In this document: piece by piece, positions 42,739 to 51,293 of the stretch
Layout: each line of letters starts with the position of its first letter
How positions within the stretch are numbered: the first letter of the stretch is position 1
Assembly (NCBI RefSeq): GCF_009671205.1
Contig: NZ_CP045309.1
Location: 6,156,001-6,220,000, forward strand
Length of the DNA stretch: 64,000 nucleotides
Reading direction: 5' to 3'
Source: Micromonospora terminaliae
GTDB lineage: Bacteria; Actinomycetota; Actinomycetes; Mycobacteriales; Micromonosporaceae
Program-made: the position numbers and the translations under genes
The notes under the pieces: model-generated
Told to the model about the DNA's origin: nothing
Database searches by the model: none
Seen by the model: the letters and a program-made list of their open reading frames with translations, nothing else

Positions 42739-44787
42739 CTACAGCAGCGAGAGCTGTTCGGCCGCCGGGGCGGGCGGCGCCTCGGGCACCTGACGGTTGT
42801 CGCCGGGCTCGCCCCGGTGCAGCCCGTGCCGGCGGGCCGCCATCCGCACCCGCGCGGTCACCTCCCGCTGGTACGCCTGCGGGGCGTAGGACCCGGCCTG
42901 GTAGAGCCGGCGGTAGCGGGGGACCAGGTGCGGGTACTCGCGGGCCAGCCAGCGCGCGTACCACTCGCGGGCGCCGGGGCGCAGGTGCAGCGGCAGCGGG
43001 GTGACGCTGGTGGCGCCGGACGCGGCGATCGCGGCCACCGTCGCGTCGATCGACTCGTCGTCGTCGCTGAGCCCCGGCAGGATCGGCGCCATGAGCACCC
43101 CGACGGAGAACCCGGCGTCGGTGAGCCGGCGGACGGCGTCGAGGCGGCGACGCGGGCTCGGTGTGCCCGGCTCGACCGCCCGCCACAGCGCCTCGTCGAC
43201 GAACCCCACGGAGTAGGACAGCCCGACCCGGGTCATCTCGGCGGCCTGGCGCAGCAGCGGCAGGTCCCGCAGCAGCAGCGTGCCCTTGGTCAGGATGGAG
43301 AACGGGTTGGCGAAGTCGCGCAGCGCCGCGAGGATCTGGGGCATGAGCGCGTAGCGTCCCTCGGCCCGCTGGTAGCAGTCCACGTTGGTGCCCATGGCGA
43401 TGTGCGCGCCGCGCCACTTCGGGGCCGCCAGCTCACGGCGTACCAGCTCGCCGGCGTTGACCTTGACGATCACCCGGCGGTCGAAGTCGGCCCCGGCATC
43501 GAGGTCGAGGTAGGTGTGCGTGTTGCGGGCGAAGCAGTTGTGGCTGACCACCCCGTTGGCGATGAAGTCGCCGGTGCCGGTGGTGATGTCCCACAGCGGG
43601 AGCTCCAGCCCGAGATCCTCGATGCTCGCCACCCGCAGCCGGGCCCGGCACTTGAGCGCCGTGCCCTCGATCGAGCGCTTGCGGGTGACCGCCGGGTCGG
43701 TCAGGTGGAAGAAGCGCAGCCGCTCCGGCAGGCCGCCGGTCAGCCGGACCTGGCGGGCCCGGTTGACGTTGCCCGGGTCGTCGAGCGCCCAGCGGAAGCC
43801 GAACCGGTCGAGGGCTTCGGCCGCCCGGCGCAGGCTCTCGTCGTCGGTGACGCCGATCCGGAACACGCCCTGCCGGCAACTGCCCACGGCGTCGAAGCTG
43901 CCGGCGAGGAAACCCAGCCACCAGTCGTCCGTCGGCTCGTCGGCCGGGCTGACGAGCTCGGCGACCGCCTCGTCGTCACCGGGCCGGGCGGTGCGGATCG
44001 CGGTCGTCGACCGGCGGCCGGCCCGCACCGGCTGGCCGGGCATCCGTCCGGTGCCGATCCCGGCGTCGGCGAGGAACCGCTCCGCGCGCTCCAGCGCCTC
44101 GTCGTCGCCAGTGGCCAGCCGGAAGCGGCTGCCCGGGTGGTCGGCGTCCCGCACCAGCGCGCAGAGGTAGCCCCGCCGGTAGTCGGCCGAGCGCTTCGGG
44201 GCGGTGGCGAACGCGCCGGTGCCGAGCAGGCGGTTGCGGGTGGTCAGGTAGGGCCGCCGGTCGCCACCCCGCATGCTGCCGGTGACGTGCTTCCAGCCGC
44301 GCTCCGTGAGGAACCGGTGGTCGCCGCTGGCGACCAGCGTGGTGCCGTCCTCCAGGGTCACCCGGTAGGCCCGCTTCACCGTCGACCACTTGTCGCGCAC
44401 GGTGGTGACCACGTAGTGCCGGTAGGCGCCCCGCCGCTCGGTGCCGTAGATCCGGTCGCCGACCTCCAGTTCACTGATCGGCTTCGTGCGGCCGTCGGCC
44501 ATGAGGATCGGCGTGTCACCAGAGACGCAGTAAACGCAGGCATGGGAACAGCCCCGGTAGGGGTTGATCGTCCACTCGAACGGGACGCGGGACTGCCCCG
44601 GTACCCGGTTGATGATCGACTTGGCCCGCACCTCGTAGAAGGTCATGCCGGCGAAGCCCGGGGTGTCGAACGTGCGGGCGATGGCGCCGGGGAGCGCCAG
44701 CGGCAGGGGTGGAGCCGCTGGCGCTGCCCCGTCGGGAGTCCCCTCGTCCGGGGGAGCGGAGAGGTTGTCCCAGCGCATGTGCTTCAT
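42739..44787 (-). CDS. Rv2578c-family radical SAM protein carrying an intein
   Basis: A 682-residue precursor. The host protein (about 351 residues after splicing) starts MKHMRWDNLSAPPDEG, has the family block EWTINPYRGCSHACVYC, and continues FARNTHTYLDLDAG to the end. CxxxCxxC in CSHACVYC binds the [4Fe-4S] cluster that cleaves SAM. The intein (43537-44529, 331 residues) begins CVSGDTPILM and ends GVVSHN. It sits so that the third Cys of the cluster motif is its +1 extein residue. The host would therefore be inactive until splicing. The role of the Rv2578c family is unknown; relation to spore-photoproduct-lyase-like repair is sometimes suggested. ATG at 44787 is used; ATG at 44778 is an alternative. 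Confidence 0.9.
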   Translation of the reverse strand: MKHMRWDNLSAPPDEGTPDGAAPAAPPLPLALPGAIARTFDTPGFAGMTFYEVRAKSIINRVPGQSRVPFEWTINPYRGCSHACVYCVSGDTPILMADGRTKPISELEVGDRIYGTERRGAYRHYVVTTVRDKWSTVKRAYRVTLEDGTTLVASGDHRFLTERGWKHVTGSMRGGDRRPYLTTRNRLLGTGAFATAPKRSADYRRGYLCALVRDADHPGSRFRLATGDDEALERAERFLADAGIGTGRMPGQPVRAGRRSTTAIRTARPGDDEAVAELVSPADEPTDDWWLGFLAGSFDAVGSCRQGVFRIGVTDDESLRRAAEALDRFGFRWALDDPGNVNRARQVRLTGGLPERLRFFHLTDPAVTRKRSIEGTALKCRARLRVASIEDLGLELPLWDITTGTGDFIANGVVSHNCFARNTHTYLDLDAGADFDRRVIVKVNAGELVRRELAAPKWRGAHIAMGTNVDCYQRAEGRYALMPQILAALRDFANPFSILTKGTLLLRDLPLLRQAAEMTRVGLSYSVGFVDEALWRAVEPGTPSPRRRLDAVRRLTDAGFSVGVLMAPILPGLSDDDESIDATVAAIAASGATSVTPLPLHLRPGAREWYARWLAREYPHLVPRYRRLYQAGSYAPQAYQREVTARVRMAARRHGLHRGEPGDNRQVPEAPPAPAAEQLSLL
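43537..44529 (-). mobile_element. Intein with degenerate LAGLIDADG endonuclease
   Basis: Splicing blocks are visible: A is CVSGDTPILMADG (Cys1), B is TLVASGDHRFL with the TxxH pattern, and G is GVVSHN followed by Cys+1. The middle part contains GYLCALVRDADH and WWLGFLAGSFDAVGS, which align with the two LAGLIDADG helices but have lost an acidic residue in the second copy. The homing nuclease may therefore be weak or dead while splicing remains possible. Confidence 0.88.
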
Positions 44788-44870
44788 TCGAACACGCGTA
44801 CGAACGAAGCGCAAGTGACCCGCCGAACACCGGGCACCGGAGCGGGGCGGGCGGGGTGCAGGATGGAGGC

Positions 44871-45251
44871 ATGGAGACGTCGACCTTCGTCTACGACGGC
44901 GACTGCGCGTTCTGCACGCAGTGCGCACGGGTCATCGAGCGCTGGATCCCGACCGGGGCCCGGGTGCTGCCCTGGCAGTTCGCCGACCTCGACACGCTCG
45001 GCCTCACCGCCGCCGAGTGCGAGGAGGCGGTGCAGTGGGTCGGCGTGGACGGCGTACGCGCCGCGGGCCCGGACGCCATCGCCCGGCTGCTCGGCGACAG
45101 CAACCCGCTCTGGCGCGTCGCCGGGGCCGGTCTCCGATTCGCTCCGGTGCGCGCGGCGGCCTGGCCGGCGTACCGCTGGGTGGCCCGCAACCGCCACCGT
45201 CTGCCCGGCGGCACGGCGGCCTGCGCGGTGCCGTCCGCCGGGCGTGACTGA
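44871..45251 (+). CDS. DUF393 (DCC-family) thiol-disulfide oxidoreductase-like protein
   Basis: A 126-residue protein of the DCC family, named for the N-terminal D-C-C motif seen here as VYDGDCAFCTQC. The second half has the family pattern (DAIARLLGDSNPLWRVAGAG; AAWPAYRWVARNRHRLPGG). The fold is thioredoxin-like and the CxxC supports redox activity; physiological partners are unknown. ATG at 44871 has GGATGGAGGC directly upstream. It is divergent from the intein-bearing gene. Confidence 0.82.
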   Translation: METSTFVYDGDCAFCTQCARVIERWIPTGARVLPWQFADLDTLGLTAAECEEAVQWVGVDGVRAAGPDAIARLLGDSNPLWRVAGAGLRFAPVRAAAWPAYRWVARNRHRLPGGTAACAVPSAGRD

Positions 45252-45284
45252 CGCCCCGACCCGACCGACGCACCAGCCCGCCGG

Positions 45285-46034
45285 TCAGCCCGGTACGCCC
45301 GTGCAGGCCGCGCCGTCGATGGTGCACGCCGTGGGCGTGGCGCTGAGCGCCGCGCCGTTAACCCGGAACGTGACCCGGACCGTGCCGTGGCCGGGCACCC
45401 CGGCAGCGTCCTCCTCCGGCACGAAGGTCCACGTCGCGCCGTCCCCGGTGGCCCGCGCCCCGGTGACCGAGGTGACCCGGAGCGAATCGCGGGGCAGCAC
45501 GACGACCAGGGTCCAGGTCGGCGCCGGAGCCGTACCGGGGTTGTCGATCGTCACCGCGGCGCCGTAGCTGAGTAGGGCGTTGTCCTCGACCGCGAAGGCG
45601 GCACCCAGCGGGACGGGCGGTGGTGGGGCCGGGGTGGTGGTCCCCGGCGGTGCCCCGGCCGAGGGCCGGGTGGCCGGCGGGGCTGGGACCGCGGGCGCGG
45701 CCGTGGTCACGGGCGGTACGGACGTGCGGGGGTGGGCCACCGTCGGCGCCGGGTGGTCCTCCGGCGTTCCGGTCGCGACCGGCCCGGTCGCCGGCACGCT
45801 GCCGCCAGGACCCACGGCGACCGGCGTCAACCGCTCCGGGGTGCGCAGCACCGTGACGATCGAGTACGCCGTCGCGAGCAGCACGCCCAGCGCGGCGACG
45901 ATGGCCACGTAGGCGAGTCGCGAGCCGTCCCGCCGGCCGGCGGCCGCGCGGCGCACGGCCCGGGCCGCGGCCACGAGCCCGTCCAGCAGGATGATCGGCA
46001 GCGTCCGCCGTGGCGGGGACGGTGGTGCCGGCAC
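45285..46034 (-). CDS. Single-pass membrane protein with CBM2-like outer domain
   Basis: A 249-residue protein. It has a short basic cytoplasmic head, one TM helix (LAYVAIVAALGVLLATAYSI, about residues 40-59), a Pro/Thr/Ala-rich linker to about residue 140, and a C-terminal beta-sandwich (SYGAAVTIDNPGTAPAPTWT; VRVTFRVNGAALSATPTACT) with spacing like carbohydrate-binding module 2. Two Cys near the end could form a disulfide. It lies 58 bases after the DUF742 gene on the same strand and is probably the last member of the hsp70-to-DUF742 operon. It may be the wall- or glycan-facing part of that system. GTG at 46034. Confidence 0.6.
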   Translation of the reverse strand: MPAPPSPPRRTLPIILLDGLVAAARAVRRAAAGRRDGSRLAYVAIVAALGVLLATAYSIVTVLRTPERLTPVAVGPGGSVPATGPVATGTPEDHPAPTVAHPRTSVPPVTTAAPAVPAPPATRPSAGAPPGTTTPAPPPPVPLGAAFAVEDNALLSYGAAVTIDNPGTAPAPTWTLVVVLPRDSLRVTSVTGARATGDGATWTFVPEEDAAGVPGHGTVRVTFRVNGAALSATPTACTIDGAACTGVPG

Positions 46035-46092
46035 TGGGCCTTTCCCCCTTCAGGTCGTCCCTCGGGCCGGAGCCCGCGGTTTCCGCCGCACC

Positions 46093-46473
46093 TCACAGCG
46101 TGCGGAGACCGTCGAGCAGCGCCTCGAGCAGTTCCCTGGACGGCGCCCCGGACAGTGACGGCGGCTCGTGCGTCTCGATCAACCCCACCTCCAGCAGATC
46201 GCCGAGCAGCACCCGGACGGTACCCAACGGAAGCTCCAGGTCGGCGGCGACCTCCGCCACCGACAGTGGACGGTGGCACCGGTCGACGATACGCGCCTGC
46301 TCGGGAAACAACCGCGCCGAGGGAGGCACGCTCCGCCGGGTCACCACGAGGGAGATCAGGTCGAGCTGGCCGTGCTCGGACGTGAGGCGCCCGCGCGTCA
46401 CCGTGTACGGCCGGGCCACCGGCCCGGCGTCCTCGTCGTACCACGCCTCGTCACGGTCTCCAGTGGTGCGCAC
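46093..46473 (-). CDS. DUF742 protein (conservon CvnC-like)
   Basis: A 126-residue protein of the DUF742 family. It shows VARPYTVTRGRLTSEHGQLD, ISLVVTRRSVPPSARLFPEQ, and a winged-helix-like end (LSVAEVAADLELPLGTVRVL). In Streptomyces conservons DUF742 proteins (CvnC) lie between a roadblock protein and a small GTPase and form part of a membrane-associated signalling complex. Here the gene overlaps the roadblock gene by 23 bases, but no GTPase gene follows. GTG at 46473. Confidence 0.87.
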   Translation of the reverse strand: MRTTGDRDEAWYDEDAGPVARPYTVTRGRLTSEHGQLDLISLVVTRRSVPPSARLFPEQARIVDRCHRPLSVAEVAADLELPLGTVRVLLGDLLEVGLIETHEPPSLSGAPSRELLEALLDGLRTL

Positions 46474-46894
46474 CGCTGGTCCCGCCGGTTGCCGTCCGGG
46501 CTTCGAGGTAGACGGGCAGCGCGCGCTCGGCCTGTGCCGCGAACAGCGCCACCTCGTACGCCATGTCGCCGACGTCGGCGTCTCCGCTCATCCGGACGGT
46601 GAGGATCGCGCCGCCCCGCGTGGTGGCGACGAACACGAACGAGCGCGCCATCTGCACGACGACCTGCCGGAGCCCGCCGGCGAGGCACACCCGCCCGGCG
46701 GCCTGCCCCAGCGCGTACAGCCCGCTGACCAGGCTGGCGAGATGCTCCGCGAGTTGGTCCGCCAGGTGCCCGGACCGGCCGAGCAGCAGGCCGTCGGGGG
46801 AGAGGACCACGGCGACCTCGGCCCCCGGGACCCGGTCGACCAGGCCGTCGAGGGCGTCGGTCAGGCTGTCGGTGGCGACCGCTGAATGCGTCAT
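46451..46894 (-). CDS. Roadblock/LC7-domain protein (conservon CvnB-like)
   Basis: A 147-residue protein with the roadblock fold: LDGLVDRVPGAEVAVVLSPD, GLLLGRSGHLADQLAEHLAS, VVQMARSFVFVATTRGGAIL. Such proteins normally regulate a small Ras-like GTPase. The ATG at 46894 shares a 4-base ATGA overlap with the stop of the kinase gene, and the gene end overlaps the DUF742 gene. ATG is chosen because the family begins at this point and a GAGAGGACC site precedes it. Confidence 0.9.
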   Translation of the reverse strand: MTHSAVATDSLTDALDGLVDRVPGAEVAVVLSPDGLLLGRSGHLADQLAEHLASLVSGLYALGQAAGRVCLAGGLRQVVVQMARSFVFVATTRGGAILTVRMSGDADVGDMAYEVALFAAQAERALPVYLEARTATGGTSGAHHWRP

Positions 46895-48732
46895 ACAGGT
46901 CCTCTCCCGCTGTTGCGGAGCGTTGTGGCGAGGTTGTCGGGGACGGTGGGCGCGGGCGGGACCGCGCCGGACGGGCGGACCCGTGTGGGCAGCCCGCTCT
47001 CGTCGACCGCCGGAGCCGGCGGGTGCGAGGCCGGCACACCGTCGCCGGCGGGCGTGGCCGGGGTGACGAGACCGGGCGGGAGCAGTACGACGGCGGCGGT
47101 CCCGCCGCGCGGGCCGGGACGGAGCGAGACCCGGGCGCGGCACCGGGCGGCGAGCAGGCCGGCGACGCGCAACCCGGTGTGGCCGGCCTGCGAACCGTCC
47201 AGGAGCGCGTTCGCCTCGGCCAGCGCGGCGGTGCCCAGGCCCGGCCCGTCGTCCAGGATCACCACGGCGCAGCCCTGCGGCCCCGGCTCACCGGCGACCC
47301 GCACCGTGGTGTGCTCCGGCGAGCAGGCCAGCCCGTTCTCGATCAGCTCGGCCAGCAGGTGGACGACGTCGGTGACGGCGGTCCCCGCGAGCGTCCACGG
47401 CCAGTGCGGAGCGATCAGCACCCGGTGGTAGTCGGGCACCTCGGCCACCGCCCCGCGGACCACGTCGAGCAGCGGCACGGGCCGCCGCCAGCGGCGGGCC
47501 GGCACCGCACCGGCGAGGATCACCAGCTTCTCCACGTTCCGCCGGACCCGGGTGGCGAGGTGGTCGAGCCGGAACAGGTCGGCCGTCTCCTCCGCCGTCC
47601 GCTCGCGCCGCTCCATGGTGCCCAGCAGGGTGAGCTGCTCGTGCAGGAGGGCCTGGTTGCGCCGGGTCAGCCGCAGGAAGAGCTCGCCGGCCCCGGCCGG
47701 CTCCGACGCCGCGTCGCCGGTTGGGCGGCGGACGGCACGGGCCCAGCCGACCAGCACGACGAGCACGGCGATGAGCCCGAGCCCCACCACCACGCCGGTA
47801 CGGGTGACCACCAGGGCGGCGCCGGGGGCGGCCCGCTCGACGCTGCCGCGTGCCGTGCTGGTCACCAGGTCCCGCAGCCCGCTCAGGGCCGGGTCGACCG
47901 CCTCCCGCCAGCCCTGCGCACCGATCCCGGCCGTGCCGCCGGCGCCCGCCGTCCGCAGCAGCCGGTCCTCGATCCGCAGCAGGCCGGCGAACCGGGGGCT
48001 CTCCACCAGCCGCTGGTGCCGGTCGCGTCCGTCCGGCGGCAGCGCCGCGGCGGCGGCCGTGCGGGCGTACCGCTGGGTGGTGACCAGCTCGACCAGGCGG
48101 CGCCGGTCGTCGTCGCCGAGCCCGGCGCCGGCCAGGGCCGCGGTCATCAGGGTGTCCTCGCGGGCGAGCAGCTCGCGGGCCCGGGCCAGCGCGACGACGG
48201 CCCGGGTTTCGGCGGCCAGCTCGTCCTCGCGCCCGCCCCACTCCGGCCCGTACACCGCGAAGGCGGTGTCGATCAGCCGGTCGTACGCCGCCACCGCGCC
48301 GGGCCGGTCGAGCCGCCCGCTGTCCACCTCGGACCGGAGGGTGGCCAGCCCGGCCAACTGCCGGACCAGCTCGTCGGCGCGGCGCCGCACCGCGCCCGCC
48401 GTGAGCAGCCGCGGGTCGTGGCCCTCGGTGAACCCGCGCACGGGGGCGACCGCGCCGTCCGTCCGGTCGCGCGCCCCGGCCAGTGCGTCCCGGGTGCGCC
48501 CCGCATCGGCGAGCGTCTCGGCGGTCAGCCGGCGTTCGGACTGGAGGGTGAGGATCAGCAGGTCGGTGGGCTGTCCGAGGGTGTTCGCCAGGGCCCGGAC
48601 CCGGACCAGGCCGGCGGCGTCCCGGACGGTCAGCACCGCCGCGTACGCCCAGAGGGTCAGCAGCACGGCGGCCAGCGCGCCGAGCCTCAGCCGCAGGCCG
48701 GGGTCACCGGGTCGCCCCGCCGGCCGGTTCAC
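46891..48732 (-). CDS. Nitrate-sensing-type histidine kinase (conservon CvnA-like)
   Basis: A 613-residue membrane kinase. A first TM helix lies at residues 13-30 (GALAAVLLTLWAYAAVLTV). A long extracytoplasmic helical NIT-type sensor follows (LILTLQSERRLTAETLADA), then a second TM helix (VVVGLGLIAVLVVLVGWARA), a DHp-like helix (FRLDHLATRVRRNVEKLVIL) and a HATPase domain with N-box ELIENGLA and G1 box DDGPGLG. No HAMP domain is seen. The C-terminus is Pro-rich. Kinases of this kind head conservons. GTG at 48732 overlaps the stop of the LuxR gene by 4 bases (GTGA), so all these genes are translationally chained. Confidence 0.85.
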   Translation of the reverse strand: MNRPAGRPGDPGLRLRLGALAAVLLTLWAYAAVLTVRDAAGLVRVRALANTLGQPTDLLILTLQSERRLTAETLADAGRTRDALAGARDRTDGAVAPVRGFTEGHDPRLLTAGAVRRRADELVRQLAGLATLRSEVDSGRLDRPGAVAAYDRLIDTAFAVYGPEWGGREDELAAETRAVVALARARELLAREDTLMTAALAGAGLGDDDRRRLVELVTTQRYARTAAAAALPPDGRDRHQRLVESPRFAGLLRIEDRLLRTAGAGGTAGIGAQGWREAVDPALSGLRDLVTSTARGSVERAAPGAALVVTRTGVVVGLGLIAVLVVLVGWARAVRRPTGDAASEPAGAGELFLRLTRRNQALLHEQLTLLGTMERRERTAEETADLFRLDHLATRVRRNVEKLVILAGAVPARRWRRPVPLLDVVRGAVAEVPDYHRVLIAPHWPWTLAGTAVTDVVHLLAELIENGLACSPEHTTVRVAGEPGPQGCAVVILDDGPGLGTAALAEANALLDGSQAGHTGLRVAGLLAARCRARVSLRPGPRGGTAAVVLLPPGLVTPATPAGDGVPASHPPAPAVDESGLPTRVRPSGAVPPAPTVPDNLATTLRNSGRGPV

Positions 48733-51293
48733 CGCGGCTCCCGTTCCGGCCAGGGTTGCCGGCCCGGCGCGCTCGACCGGTCGGCGACGACGGTGCGCAG
48801 CAGGGCCAGCAGCTCCGCCCGGTTGGCGCAGTTCAGCCGCGACCGCATCCGTGCGACGTGATGCTCGACCGTCTTCGCCGAGATGAAGAGCCGGTCGCCG
48901 ATCTCCCGGTAGGTCAGGCCGGCCAGCACCAGCTCGGCCACCTCGTGCTCCCGGTCGCTGAGCCGGTAGCGGGTGGGACCGGTGCCGGCGTCGGTCGCCG
49001 GTGCGTCGTCCGCCTCGCCCGTGCGGGCGGCCGGCCGCGCCTGGAGCACCCGGGCGCACTCCAGCAGGGTGGTCATGGCCCGCCGGTCCGAGGTGCGGAT
49101 CGCGGCCTGCCCGGCCAGGCGGGCGGCGTCCCAGCACAGGCCGGCGTCGTGCAGCCCGCGGGCGGCGGCCTCCACCCGGACCGGGTCCACGACGCCGCGC
49201 AGCACCTCGACCCAGCTCGCGGCGGCCGCGGCGGCCACGGCGGCGTACCGGCTGTGGTCGGCGGCGGCGAGCAGGGCGGCGACGTGGGCGTCGGCGACGG
49301 CCGGCTCCTCGGTGAGGATCGCGGCGTGCAGCCCGGTCCAGTGCAGCGGCGCGCTCCACAGCGCCGGGCCGTCGAGCCGGTCCAGCAGCAGCCAGGCCTC
49401 CCGCAGGTAGGGCTTCAGGCGGTCCAGGTCGCCCAGCCGGGCGCCCGCGACCGCCAGCTCGCCCAGCGGCAGCAGCGTGAACAGGTCCACCGGGTGCCGG
49501 ACCACCGCCTCCAGCGCCGGGCCCCAACCGCGTTGCAAGGCCCCGACGTCGCTGGTGCGCCGGGCGATGCCGAGCCGGAGCGCACTGGCCAGGAGCAGGT
49601 CACGCGACTCCAGTGGCCGGCCGCCGGCCGTCACCGCGGCGAGCCGGTCGGCCGCGGCGGCCGTCTGGCCGCGGACCATCAGGATCCAGGCCTGCAACAG
49701 CCGGTGGCGGCAGACCATCAGGGGCCCGCCGATGCCGGTGGCGACGGCCCGGTCCAGCACCCCCTCCGCGATGTCCAGCTCGGCACAGTGGACGGCGGTC
49801 AACGCGGCGAGCGCGGCCGGGCTGTCCGGCAGGAGCACCCGCCGCCCGTCCGGCTCCAGCAGCGCGGTCGCCTGCACCAGCCGGGACAGCGCGGTGGTGG
49901 GCGGGCCGCTGACGCTCTCCCGTACCCCCTCGGCCATCAGCCGCGCGGCGCTGGCGTGCAGGGTCGGCGGCCCGCCGGCCGGGTCGTCGGGCAGGTCCGC
50001 GCCCGTGGGCGGACGGCCGAGGGCGAGCGCGCCGACGGCGGCGAAGGCGGCGGACGGGGCGAGGCGAGACCACCGGTACAGCTCGACGCTGCGCTCCACC
50101 TGGCCCCGGTGCGCCAGCGCCGTCGCGGCCACCGTGGCCGCCTCCGCCCGCACGGGCGGCGGGGCCGTCGCCAGCAGGCGGTTCGCCAGCCGCAGCGCGG
50201 CCTCCAGGTCGCCGGCGAGCGCGGCGGCGACGGCCTCCCGGGCACCGGCCGGCAGGCCGGCCGCGGTGGCCGCGGCGAACAGCTCGGCGGAGAGCGCGGG
50301 CTCGCCGCCCAGCGCCTCCTCGGCGGCGGCCTCCAGCGCCGCGGCCGGGCAGTCGGCCAACGCGCCCGCCGCCCGCAGGGACCGGACCAGCGGAAGCACC
50401 GCGGCGCCACGACCGAGCTGCACCTCGGTGAGACGGCGCCAGATCGCCGTGCGGTCGGTGGCCGGGCTCAGCGCGACGACCGCCCGCCGCACGACCGGCG
50501 CGAGCCGGCCATCGGCCCCGAGCAGGCCGGCCGCCCTGGTGTACGCCACCAGGTCGTCCACCGCCGCCGGCTCCCGGTCGAGCAGCGGGCCGAGCAGGTC
50601 CACGGGCAGCGGCACGCCCGCGGCGACGGCCAGCAGCAGCCGCCGGGCGTCCGGCGGCAGTTCCTCCAGGTCGGTGCCGAACGCCAGGACGGCCGCCCGC
50701 GGCGGCTCGGCCGGGAGTCCGGGTGGGCGCTCCGGCCCGCGCAGCCCGCGGACCAGCCGCTCGACGTCCCGCGGGACTCCGCCGGTCTGCCCGTGCACGA
50801 ACGCCGCCAGCTCGTCGCCCCGGTCGAGGTCGGGCACGCCGGCGAGGTAGTCGCGCGTCTGCTCGGCGGTGAACGGGCCCAGCACGACCTGCTGCCCGTC
50901 CCGTTTCAGCGCGTCGGCCAGCCGGGCCAGCGCGGCCGACCGGGGCCACGGCCGGTAGCCGATCAGCAGCCGGTGCCGGCGGCCGACCACCAGCCGGCGC
51001 AGCGTCTCCAGCCGCGCGTCGTCCAGCAGGTGCGCGTCGTCGACCACCAGCGCGGTCTCCGGGTCGACCGGCTGGTCCGGGCTCGGGGCGCCGTCCCGCA
51101 CGGCCCCGCCCGCGTCCCGGTGGACGCGCGCCAGCTCCCGGAGCAGGACGCTCTTGCCGTGGCCGCCGGGGCCCGTCACGCCGAGGGCGAGGGGGCGCCC
51201 GGGATCCGCCGCGACCGCGCCGAGCAGGGCGGTCGGCTCGGGGCCCAGCACGAGCCGGGCGTCCGTGGCGGCACTCATGATCATGACGGTCAT
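48729..51293 (-). CDS. Large ATP-binding LuxR/MalT-type regulator, IniR-like
   Basis: An 854-residue regulator. Walker A is GPGGHGKS at residues 41-48, and Walker B ALVVDDAHLL is near residues 81-90. A STAND-like winged helix follows, then about 450 residues of helical repeats and a C-terminal LuxR helix-turn-helix (LSDREHEVAELVLAGLTYRE; LFISAKTVEHHVARMRSRL). MalT-type regulators bind a small ligand and ATP, assemble and activate transcription. Its size and its place opposite iniBAC match mycobacterial Rv0339c (IniR, 832 residues), the activator of iniBAC reported to respond to free trehalose. ATG at 51293 overlaps the hsp70 stop (ATGA). Confidence 0.82.
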   Translation of the reverse strand: MTVMIMSAATDARLVLGPEPTALLGAVAADPGRPLALGVTGPGGHGKSVLLRELARVHRDAGGAVRDGAPSPDQPVDPETALVVDDAHLLDDARLETLRRLVVGRRHRLLIGYRPWPRSAALARLADALKRDGQQVVLGPFTAEQTRDYLAGVPDLDRGDELAAFVHGQTGGVPRDVERLVRGLRGPERPPGLPAEPPRAAVLAFGTDLEELPPDARRLLLAVAAGVPLPVDLLGPLLDREPAAVDDLVAYTRAAGLLGADGRLAPVVRRAVVALSPATDRTAIWRRLTEVQLGRGAAVLPLVRSLRAAGALADCPAAALEAAAEEALGGEPALSAELFAAATAAGLPAGAREAVAAALAGDLEAALRLANRLLATAPPPVRAEAATVAATALAHRGQVERSVELYRWSRLAPSAAFAAVGALALGRPPTGADLPDDPAGGPPTLHASAARLMAEGVRESVSGPPTTALSRLVQATALLEPDGRRVLLPDSPAALAALTAVHCAELDIAEGVLDRAVATGIGGPLMVCRHRLLQAWILMVRGQTAAAADRLAAVTAGGRPLESRDLLLASALRLGIARRTSDVGALQRGWGPALEAVVRHPVDLFTLLPLGELAVAGARLGDLDRLKPYLREAWLLLDRLDGPALWSAPLHWTGLHAAILTEEPAVADAHVAALLAAADHSRYAAVAAAAAASWVEVLRGVVDPVRVEAAARGLHDAGLCWDAARLAGQAAIRTSDRRAMTTLLECARVLQARPAARTGEADDAPATDAGTGPTRYRLSDREHEVAELVLAGLTYREIGDRLFISAKTVEHHVARMRSRLNCANRAELLALLRTVVADRSSAPGRQPWPEREPR

